Origin: Nitrosomonas ureae
GTDB taxonomy: Bacteria; Pseudomonadota; Gammaproteobacteria; Burkholderiales; Nitrosomonadaceae
Direction of reading: 5' to 3'
Length of the DNA: 64,000 nt
Assembly: GCF_001455205.1 (NCBI RefSeq)
Contig: NZ_CP013341.1
Span: forward strand, 1,178,001-1,242,000
The notes under the pieces are model-generated. The model was given only the letters and a program-made list of their open reading frames with translations, did no database searches and was not told the DNA's origin. Both the position numbers and the translations under genes were made by a program. Shown piece after piece: positions 57,656 through 64,000 of the stretch. How positions within the stretch are numbered: the stretch's first letter is position 1; every line of letters starts with the position of its first letter.

Positions 57656-57705
57656 TTATATCTGAAGATATAATATAATTGAGTCAATGGAGAAATGAGA
57701 AATAT

Positions 57706-57747
57706 AAATAGCGTTTGATATCGCATCATCATATTCAGACGCTATTT
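57706..57747 (+). terminator. Hairpin after the cupredoxin-propeller gene
   Basis: AAATAGCGT (57706-57714) pairs with ACGCTATTT (57739-57747) around a long loop. It lies between the two genes and could be a weak terminator or mRNA stabiliser. Confidence 0.45.
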
Positions 57748-57783
57748 ACTACATTGACTTACCTAACTTTCAGGAGAACTAAA

Positions 57784-58671
57784 ATGAGTTCAGGACATGA
57801 TGATTCATCCGGTAGTAACAAACATTTTACATTCACCATTGAAAATGGTGCTGTAACGGCTTATTTTGAAGTTGAAAATGGAATAACCCAGCAGGAATCG
57901 ATCGACAACAGAGACTCGTTCGTGATCGATGGCACTCAAATCACCCACACCAAACAAACTTCTAACGGGCCCGAAATCACTGTTTTCTCAGATCCAGAAG
58001 GTGACGGATCTTACACGGTCATCTCTGATAGTACAGATGATGATCGCCCGGGCAGTGGTGACCGCAAAGGTTATCAATTCACCATCAACGATAATAATGA
58101 AGTCGTTGAAGTATTTGAAATTAAGAATGGCGTGCCGGAGCTTGATCCCATCGATGATGATGGTACGGAGACTTATGCGGTTAATGAAAATGGTGAAGTG
58201 GTGAGAACTGATGATGAGCCTGGTATTGGCACGGAAATAACCGTTTACGCTGATGCAGATGGTGATGGTACTTATTTTCGTGTTTCGGAACAATGGGCTT
58301 CCAATTCACCGGGATCTGGTCGGTTTAAGTTTGAAGACAGACTCGTTTATTCCCCAACTGACGGCGACGATCACGTGGGTGTACGTGGGGGGGAAGACTG
58401 CCATGGCGGACAAGGCGCGGATGATTTTGTGATTCGTGAGGCTGCACATTTGCGCATTGGAGACTTCAACTCGAGCGAAGATAATTTCATTATATTTGAT
58501 ACTGGTTTGGGCCTTCTTTCAAGAGAACATTTGGAGAGCTTTGTTACTGGTATTCACCGCAGTGATGATGATCAAGATTTCATAGTGGATTTTGGTTCAA
58601 CCGCATCAGTCACGCTGGTTGGCGTCGCATCGGACCAAATCAGTTGGGATGATGTTAGTGTATTGAGTTAG
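57784..58671 (+). CDS. Acidic two-repeat protein with RTX-like C-terminus
   Basis: 295 residues from the ATG at 57784 (MSSGHDDSSG), with AGGAG upstream. No signal peptide. Two similar ~70-residue units occur at 14-81 (HFTFTIENGAV...GDGSYTVISD) and 97-168 (YQFTINDNNEVVEVFEI...GDGTYFRVSE). The C-terminal ~110 residues include GGEDCHGGQGADDFVIREAAHLRIGDFN, like RTX/peptidase-M10-type serralysin C-terminal domains used by type I secretion, ending hydrophobic (VSVLS). Probably a secreted calcium-binding surface protein. The function is unknown. Confidence 0.7.
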   Translation: MSSGHDDSSGSNKHFTFTIENGAVTAYFEVENGITQQESIDNRDSFVIDGTQITHTKQTSNGPEITVFSDPEGDGSYTVISDSTDDDRPGSGDRKGYQFTINDNNEVVEVFEIKNGVPELDPIDDDGTETYAVNENGEVVRTDDEPGIGTEITVYADADGDGTYFRVSEQWASNSPGSGRFKFEDRLVYSPTDGDDHVGVRGGEDCHGGQGADDFVIREAAHLRIGDFNSSEDNFIIFDTGLGLLSREHLESFVTGIHRSDDDQDFIVDFGSTASVTLVGVASDQISWDDVSVLS

Positions 58672-59037
58672 GTAATTTACGATTCAATACGATAGCAAGC
58701 TCATGACGAACGATAAAATTTAATCCCGCTCTGATTGAGCTTGCCGATCTGATAACGTTGTCAACTGATTGAAGGATATTTTCTAAGCGTTAAGCTGAAG
58801 AAACATTCATCCTTGCAGGGCCTACTTCCTGCTTTCCGGTTAAAGCCCCCTTGAATACCTATTTAAATACCGCATTTTTTGCGGCAGGGGATCTGCATCT
58901 CTTTTTCCAGACCTTCAATATGTTGATCAGATTTCGTTATCAAATATTAAATGGCTGATATATAAGAATATTGAAGGACTTTTAATTTAAAGTCACAGAA
59001 AATTCTTTATTACCGAGCATTATAAAAGGGAGTATAT
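58672..59037. other. 366-base gene-free interval with CCGCA hairpin
   Basis: No reading frame of note. Contains CCGCATTTTTTGCGG (about 58869-58883), a hairpin similar in flavour to the one at 36572. It probably holds the promoter of the next outer-membrane protein gene; none is placed. Confidence 0.35.
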
Positions 59038-59949
59038 ATGAACTACCTATCACAAAAGAAATGGAGCCTTAAACTTATAATTTGCGCATGTTTAAGTGTT
59101 TTGATGCTAATGACCGCTGCACAAGTTTTTGCGCAAGATACAGCAGCTCAACGCATCAAGCAATTGGAAAATACCCTGCTAGAAATTCAGAATGAGTTAA
59201 ACAGAATCAAAGCGGAATCGTCGCAAACCACAAGGAAGGTTGAGCAGATTCAGGAAACATCGGTACAAACCACTAAAAAAGTTGAGCAGATTCAGCAAGC
59301 CAGCATTCCAGCTGAAAAGAAAAGTTTTGATTTCAATGGAATGAGTCAGAAAAAAATCATGCTGTTTTTCCGTGGTGGCTATGGTCGGAGCGATGAACAT
59401 CGTAATGGCGTTTCACTGGAAAGTCGTGTTGCACCTGTCGGAGCACAAGACCAAGCTGATCGACATGCCTGGTATACCGGTGCTGGATTTGATTTTCAAC
59501 TGACCAAGGATACCTGGGGTTTTATACCCAAAACCGAAATCCATGCGGAACTGATGTTTGAATACAAGCAGTATGGTCACGGCGTACAAGGTAATGTGTT
59601 TGCAAACGAACCTACGCAATTGGCGGGTGGGGCATACAATCCACGAGGTGTAACGGTTAATCAATTCACTCTGACTGCTGCACCAAAAATCAAGTTTAAT
59701 CATTTTGCCGAATATAAAATCAGACCTTGGATTATCCCGGCGGGTCTGGCGATACATGTCGTCAGTCCGCCAACCGAATCCATCACTGTACTGGAGCCTG
59801 GCATTATGTTTGCAGGGGGTCTGGAATATAACATTTGGAGAGATTTCTTCATCGGTGCGGATGCGCGCTATCAGTTGACTGCTGGGTCATTGGATGGCAC
59901 GAAGATTGGTGGCATGACCGTCGGCGGTTATATCGGTATAGGATTCTAA
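59038..59949 (+). CDS. Outer-membrane beta-barrel protein with coiled-coil N-terminus
   Basis: 303 residues. Signal peptide to about residue 32 (VFAQD). Residues 35-90 are a coiled coil, including two near-identical 14-residue units (TTRKVEQIQETSVQ, TTKKVEQIQQASIP). Residues 110-303 are barrel-like strands (MLFFRGGYGRSDEHRNGV, GAGFDFQLTKDTWGFIPKTEIHAELMFEY, GGLEYNIWRDFFIGADARYQL) ending IGIGF. An N-terminal periplasmic coiled coil on a porin-type barrel may bind peptidoglycan or trimerise. The substrate is unknown. Confidence 0.78.
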   Translation: MNYLSQKKWSLKLIICACLSVLMLMTAAQVFAQDTAAQRIKQLENTLLEIQNELNRIKAESSQTTRKVEQIQETSVQTTKKVEQIQQASIPAEKKSFDFNGMSQKKIMLFFRGGYGRSDEHRNGVSLESRVAPVGAQDQADRHAWYTGAGFDFQLTKDTWGFIPKTEIHAELMFEYKQYGHGVQGNVFANEPTQLAGGAYNPRGVTVNQFTLTAAPKIKFNHFAEYKIRPWIIPAGLAIHVVSPPTESITVLEPGIMFAGGLEYNIWRDFFIGADARYQLTAGSLDGTKIGGMTVGGYIGIGF

Positions 59950-60065
59950 TCCTCACCGAAAGCAGTTTTGCTTTTCGGAGACGGAGTATTCCAATGGGTG
60001 GGGCTGTTATGAAAGTTAATAAAGCGACTGTAGTAACCACTCTAAAAGATTTCTGTATAACTTTG

Positions 60066-60097
60066 GAAATTTCCCTGTAGTAACGAGGGAAATTTTC
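60066..60097 (+). terminator. Terminator downstream of the coiled-coil outer-membrane protein
   Basis: GAAATTTCCCT (60066-60076) pairs with AGGGAAATTT (60086-60095) around GTAGTAACG, followed by T and C. It lies 116 bases after the gene end. Confidence 0.7.
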
Positions 60098-60552
60098 AGA
60101 TGAGGTTTATAAGTGCTTGTTAGCAGGAAATAAAGTTTCTCAGTCCTTTTAGGGAAGCTTGTCTTTTTTCCTTCGATTTCCTGTCTTCTTGTGAATCAAA
60201 TGGCAACCCAGAATCAATATGTTGTGCTTCGGTACAGGAGATTCCCGGTTGACTCAAGAGTATGATCCAATCCTGACGATACAAAGTTCATCCACATTTT
60301 TGTTCCAATTTCTCTTACCCATCAATATGTTAGTGGCTTGTTCCGGCTAACTTGGGAGCTTGTGCAGGAAAATACAAGTTTTTCCGGATTATCCTGCTAT
60401 CGGCGTACCCGTCGTCTCAATTGTCTACGCGCTCATCCGACCTGTCATACTAAGCATATATAGGTACTGTCCATCCGCAAAGATTCGTTTGTCGGCATTA
60501 CATTCGGAGAATATCTGGATCTATATGGAGATAAGAATTTATCCTTACTTGC
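60098..60552. other. Gene-free stretch before the tautomerase gene
   Basis: No convincing coding sequence. A 66-codon frame at 60360-60560 has no ribosome-binding site or recognisable product and is treated as chance. No tRNA seen. Confidence 0.35.
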
Positions 60553-60583
60553 TCACGTGACTTGCAATAAACAAGTCACGTGA
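60553..60583. promoter_or_regulatory. Perfect 12-base inverted repeat (TCACGTGACTTG)
   Basis: TCACGTGACTTG (60553-60564), a CAATAAA loop, then CAAGTCACGTGA (60572-60583). No T tract follows, so it is better read as an operator or RNA structure than a terminator. It lies 77 bases upstream of the tautomerase ATG. Confidence 0.6.
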
Positions 60584-60659
60584 TTACACTTATATAGCTT
60601 GCTTATTGCAAGTTATTGGGAATAAATATCTGAATAGATCTTTTTATAGGAGAAACATC

Positions 60660-61139
60660 ATGCCTTTGTGGAAAATTTATCATCCTGCGGAAGCATTCAA
60701 CGTTGCAGACAAAAAAATTCTGTCCGAACGGATTACAAGTTTGTATGCGGGTATTCCCATTCCAAAATTTTATGTGGTCATCCTTTTTGAAGCCCTAGCC
60801 CAGGACTCCTGCTTTGTCAGTGGCGAGCCGCATAATCGATTTATCAGGTTCAAAGTCGATCAGATTGCCAGAACATTGCCCGGACCGGTCATTCGGGAAT
60901 GGTGGATCAGAACAACTGATGAAATCATCGCTCCTTTCGTAAAAGACAGGGGGTATGACTGGGAGATTTCAATTGACGAGACCCCTTTTGATCTCTGGTC
61001 TTTGCAGGGCGAAATTCCACCGCCATTTGAATCTGCCGCTGAGAAACGATGGGTCAAGGAAAACAAAGCGAGCCCTTATACCTTGGCGGAAAAGCTTCCA
61101 GTCAATCTCATCCTTACTCCAGGAATTTCGGATCGTTAG
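60660..61139 (+). CDS. Tautomerase-family protein (cis-CaaD-like)
   Basis: 159 residues from the ATG at 60660, preceded by AGGAG. Met is followed by Pro (MPLWKIYHP), giving the catalytic N-terminal proline after Met removal. The length and the pattern LSERITSLY...IPKFYVVILFEAL...FVSGEP fit the cis-3-chloroacrylic acid dehalogenase/tautomerase group. The substrate is unknown. It is followed 88 bases later by an aldehyde dehydrogenase gene; a hairpin lies between. Confidence 0.82.
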   Translation: MPLWKIYHPAEAFNVADKKILSERITSLYAGIPIPKFYVVILFEALAQDSCFVSGEPHNRFIRFKVDQIARTLPGPVIREWWIRTTDEIIAPFVKDRGYDWEISIDETPFDLWSLQGEIPPPFESAAEKRWVKENKASPYTLAEKLPVNLILTPGISDR

Positions 61140-61146
61140 ATTCCGG

Positions 61147-61183
61147 CCTGGCCAACCCGACCGACCCGATCGGGTTGGCCAGG
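61147..61183. repeat. Perfect 14-base inverted repeat between tautomerase and aldehyde dehydrogenase genes
   Basis: CCTGGCCAACCCGA (61147-61160) and TCGGGTTGGCCAGG (61170-61183) flank a 9-base GC-rich loop. It lacks a T tract, so it could be a factor-dependent terminator, an mRNA-processing hairpin or a regulatory site. Confidence 0.7.
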
Positions 61184-61227
61184 GCAAGAGGATTTCAGCC
61201 TTCAATATATCACGCTAAAGGACAACA

Positions 61228-62634
61228 ATGACTTATCAAACAATCAATCCGGCAACAGGGCAACTGGTTAAAACTTACGCGGACATACCCGATCAGGACT
61301 TGGAGAGCGCAATTGCAAAGGCTCATTGGGTTTTCGAGACCGACTGGCGCCATCGCCCGATAGCTGAGCGGAGCAAAATCATTTCTGCGGCAGCCACTAT
61401 TCTTCGCCAAAAGAGTGAAGAATATGCTCGTCATTTAACATTCGAGATGGGAAAACTCATCAACGAAGCGCGTGCGGAAGTAGCTCTTTCTGCCGATATA
61501 CTGGACTACTACGCCCGAAAAGCCGCGCACTATCTGAAACCGAGAAAACTTCCCGAAACCTCTGCAGCGGAACTGCATCTCTTACCACTCGGTGTTTTAC
61601 TCGGTATCGAACCATGGAATTTTCCCTACTACCAAATCGCAAGAGTGGCGGGGCCGCAATTAATGGTTGGCAATGTATTGCTGCTCAAACATGCGGAAAA
61701 CGTGCCGCAATCGGCGCTGGCGTTTGCCCGCTTGTTTGAAGAAGCGGGAGCGCCTACAGGTGTTTATACGAATATATTTGCCAGTATTCCGCAGATCAGC
61801 GCAATAATCGGAGATCCGCGTGTTTGTGGTGTCACCATAAGCGGTAGTGAGCATGCAGGTGCGGCGGTTGCGGAGCTTACCGGCCGCTATCTCAAGAGAG
61901 CAGTGTTAGAAATGGGTGGAAGTGATCCGTTGATAGTGCTCGAAGATGCGCCGCTGGAGTCAACGCTCAATAGCGCTTTATTCGGGAGAATGTTCAATAC
62001 CGGTCAATGTTGCGTCGGATCGAAGCGCATCATTGTCGTCGGCAAAGAGCGCGGAAAAGAATTTCTCGATGGTTTTATCCAGCGGATGACGGCATTGAAA
62101 GCCGGGGATCCGGAAAATCCGGAAACTACTCTGGGGCCATTATCTTCCGAGAAAACATTGAACACCCTGCTGCATCAGATTGCACGGGCCAAACAAGACG
62201 GCGGAAAGATTGTTCTTGGCGGCAGAAGAATTGATCGGCCTGGTTTTTACCTGGAACCGACAATACTTACCGGCATCAATCAGGATAACGCAATCCATGC
62301 ACAGGAATTGTTTGGCCCAGTGGCTTCATTCCAAGTTGTGGAAAATGAGAAAGCAGCGATTCGGTTGGCAAACGCGACGCCATTCGGTCTCGGTGCTTCG
62401 ATCTTTACTGCCGATGTCGGGCGCGGGCGCAAAATCGCAACTAAAATTGACTGCGGCATGGTTTTTATCAACCAACCGGTATGAACAGCCGCCGAACTAC
62501 CGTTTGGCGGTATCAAACGTTCGGGTTTCGGTCGTGAGCTATCCGAGCTGGGTTTTGGCGCATTTGTCAATGAAAAGCTGATTAACGTTTCGCCGCCCGA
62601 TTCACCGCCATGGGGGCCTGTTGCTGTTGGTTGA
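61228..62634 (+). pseudogene. NAD(P)-dependent (succinate-semi)aldehyde dehydrogenase interrupted by TGA
   Basis: A 468-codon aldehyde dehydrogenase gene with an in-frame TGA at 62482-62484. Before it, residues 1-418 include EPWNFPYY, ELTGRYLKRAVLEMGGSDP (catalytic Glu region) and FNTGQCCVGSKR (catalytic Cys). After it, the same frame continues without further stops: TAAELPFGGIKRSGFGRELSELGFGAFVNEKLINV, the conserved family C-terminus. Relatives usually have Trp here (FINQPVWTA-type), so TGG became TGA. The resulting 418-residue product would lack the C-terminal oligomerisation/active-site part. Alternatives are a sequencing error or rare readthrough. The ATG has AAAGGA upstream. The type is closest to the YneI/Sad succinate-semialdehyde dehydrogenase group. 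Confidence 0.85.
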
Positions 62635-62704
62635 TTGGAGTTGGTGCTCTGATCGGAACTTGAGTATAAAAACAGTTTTTAGCAGTATTCGCAGGGAGAA
62701 ACAA

Positions 62705-62803
62705 ATGAGCATGACTATTTATGGACCGCAAAGATGCGGCAAAACCAGAAATTCAAAAAAGCTAATAGGATATTTTGAACAGACAGCGAAACGCAATTAT
62801 TGA
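62705..62803 (+). pseudogene. Short P-loop remnant
   Basis: A 32-codon frame giving MTIYGPQRCGKTRNSKKLIGYF, which resembles the Walker A start of small phage- or plasmid-type ATPase proteins, then stops. A GGGAGAA ribosome-binding site precedes the ATG. The rest of an ATPase is missing, and short frame fragments continue downstream, as in a decayed gene. Confidence 0.4.
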
Positions 62804-63403
62804 GCTATTCCCCATATGGGGTGGTGCAGATATTAAACGGAAAGCTCTGGAGTGAAAATTTTGCTTCATTACAGGAGGATTTTCGTGTCAAGACATCAGC
62901 ATCTGCGGTACAAGCAAAGGATTTGAAGGTGGACGACAAGATTGTGGATAGGAATGGCAAGGATCATTCCTGAAATACGATTCTGATTTGTGTTTTTGGA
63001 AGACTCGCTAATGCTCACTTCTAGCGACATATCGGAATGAGGCTCAATGCAATATGGGTAGTGTTAAAGCTTCTGGAATGGAATTTAATATATTTTAAAT
63101 CAATAAGTTATATTTCTTTTGTGCCAGTAACGCTAAGTTGATCGGCATGAAAATTTATAAGCTCTTATTTCACTAATCAAAAGAAAATACGCAGCAGCAA
63201 CTTGCAGAAGCGATTAAGGTATCTATGCAGGTGGATGACTACGCCTCGATATTAAGAAATCCCGATGTTTTGACTAAAGGAACGAACTGAAATCCACTGA
63301 AAGAATGAATGGGTTCCGTCAGTGACAGTACGAGTATTCAAAATATGACTGAATCAAGCGAGCAGAGTGAGGTTAATATGAGTTATTCAGATTTATTTGA
63401 GAA

Positions 63404-63418
63404 TGATAATAAGAATCG
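63404..63418 (+). promoter_or_regulatory. Fur-box-like site
   Basis: TGATAATAAGAATCG matches 11 of 14 positions of the 7-1-7 Fur consensus TGATAATnATTATCA. The flanking GAA on the left and TTTGCAATTAT on the right also suit iron-regulated promoters. No intact gene follows on either side. Confidence 0.55.
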
Positions 63419-63578
63419 TTTGCAATTATAAAAATTATTGTGTAATATGCGAACTGTCCATCAGTTAGTGATTGGCATACCGCAGCAACCAGCGCATTCC
63501 CTCGCGTAGTCGGATGGTAGCAAATTACATTTCTTGTTCTTCCTTGCTGCGTGAACATAAGCCCTCACGCATCACTTG

Positions 63579-63625
63579 CCCGGCACATTTTCCTCTCTTC
63601 CTTTTAATGTGCCGGGTTCCTTTTT
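63579..63625 (+). terminator. Terminator-like hairpin in the decayed stretch
   Basis: CCCGGCACATT (63579-63589) pairs with AATGTGCCGGG (63606-63616), followed by TTCCTTTTT. It implies that an earlier transcription unit ended here. Confidence 0.75.
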
Positions 63626-63855
63626 GGTATCCGTGTGGTGTTTTCAGTAACTCGATCATGATCTTCCCTGCTCTCCGGTTGGTTTCGTTTCCCGCAGATG
63701 GCCCACCAGTCCGCGTAAGATAGTTCCGGGCTGTTGCTTAAAGAGGAGTGGTTGTCGAGTGGTTCGTGGAAGTGGTGATTGAGTACAAGCCACGCAGTCC
63801 TACGCGCGCCGATTGGCGTCCTGGGTCATTCGTCATTCGTCATCTATGTAAGTAG

Positions 63856-64000
63856 TTGGTCAGAGGATCGATAATATATGGCCCGGATCTATTCGAAGCC
63901 AATCCGGATTTACCCATGTTGCTGGCTGAGGGCAAAGGATGCGCCGATATCGGCAACGAGTATCTGCTGAAAAACGTACTAAAAAAGTATATGGGTGTTT
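63856..64000 (+). CDS. Partial unknown ORF running off the window
   Basis: The frame is open from a TAG at 63853 to the window end; an in-frame ATG lies at 63916, TTG at 63856. The visible part reads PDLFEANPDLPMLLAEGKGCADIG then NEYLLKNVLKKYMG. I do not recognise it. Without the rest it may equally be another fragment. Confidence 0.3.
   Translation, partial: MVRGSIIYGPDLFEANPDLPMLLAEGKGCADIGNEYLLKNVLKKYMGV

Larger units (their letters stand above)
62804..63855. other. Decayed accessory stretch without intact genes
   Basis: Short, interrupted frames on both strands with no recognisable full product. Contains a Fur-box-like site and a terminator-like hairpin listed separately. Looks like remains of mobile or accessory genes. 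Confidence 0.45.

Noticed and set aside
60360..60560. 66-codon frame upstream of the tautomerase gene
   Set aside because: No ribosome-binding site, no recognisable product and it runs into the palindrome at 60553.
63472..63723. 83-codon frame in the decayed end region
   Set aside because: It spans a terminator-like hairpin and its product has no family features.

Overview
The window looks like chromosomal DNA of a betaproteobacterium, most likely a Nitrosomonas-type ammonia oxidiser. This is an inference from conserved gene blocks (aroA-cmk-rpsA-ihfB-lapA-pyrF; lysM-dprA-smg-topB divergent from def-fmt-rsmB-DUF4390-ntrYX) and from a secreted cupredoxin-propeller copper protein. No amo, hao or rRNA gene is present to prove it, and I found no tRNA, CRISPR array or intact insertion sequence.

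Layout. 1-0.8 kb: 3' part of rsgA. 0.9-13.1 kb: a surface-glycan cluster. It holds a 1530-residue fusion (PIG-L-like, GT2, coiled coil, RgpF-like, HAD and a C-terminal domain), a 664-residue paralogue of its C-terminal half, an intact PIG-L deacetylase, a GT4 glycosyltransferase, a methyltransferase/GNAT fusion, an O-antigen-type exporter ATPase (Wzt) and only a fragment of the permease (Wzm). 13.6-15.9 kb: a 766-residue RTX/S-layer-like protein behind a 0.5 kb leader. 16-21.3 kb: the pyrF to aroA housekeeping operon. 22-27.3 kb: topB, smg, dprA and a LysM protein on the minus strand. 27.4-34.5 kb: def, fmt, rsmB, DUF4390, ntrY, ntrX on the plus strand. 34.5-36.4 kb: sparse DNA with a 57-codon secreted-peptide gene and a PEP-CTERM protein. 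36.8-40 kb: a Tat-exported intradiol dioxygenase, trxB, Smr, DksA-like and a membrane-anchored peroxiredoxin. 40.5-51 kb: a guanylate-kinase-like protein, ydbH-ynbE-ydbL, lolC-lolD-ABC exporter, a Crp-like regulator, rlpA and agmatinase. 51.1-59.9 kb: an accessory surface region with a DUF6502-DUF5666-outer-membrane protein unit on the minus strand and four secreted or outer-membrane proteins on the plus strand. 60.6-62.6 kb: tautomerase and a TGA-interrupted aldehyde dehydrogenase. 62.7-64 kb: apparently degraded DNA with a Fur-box-like site.

The most unusual points are these. The fused PIG-L domain has lost the metal-binding His and Asp residues that its neighbour keeps. NtrX has a ruined AAA+ ATPase site and no GAFTGA loop. 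The Wzt ATPase is left without its permease. A G6 tract splits an outer-membrane protein gene in its Asp/Asn/Ser/Gly linker, suggesting phase variation or a sequencing error. A three-copy CGTGGGA motif sits on a near-perfect promoter between DUF6502 and a small secreted protein. A Trp-to-TGA nonsense codon interrupts the aldehyde dehydrogenase.
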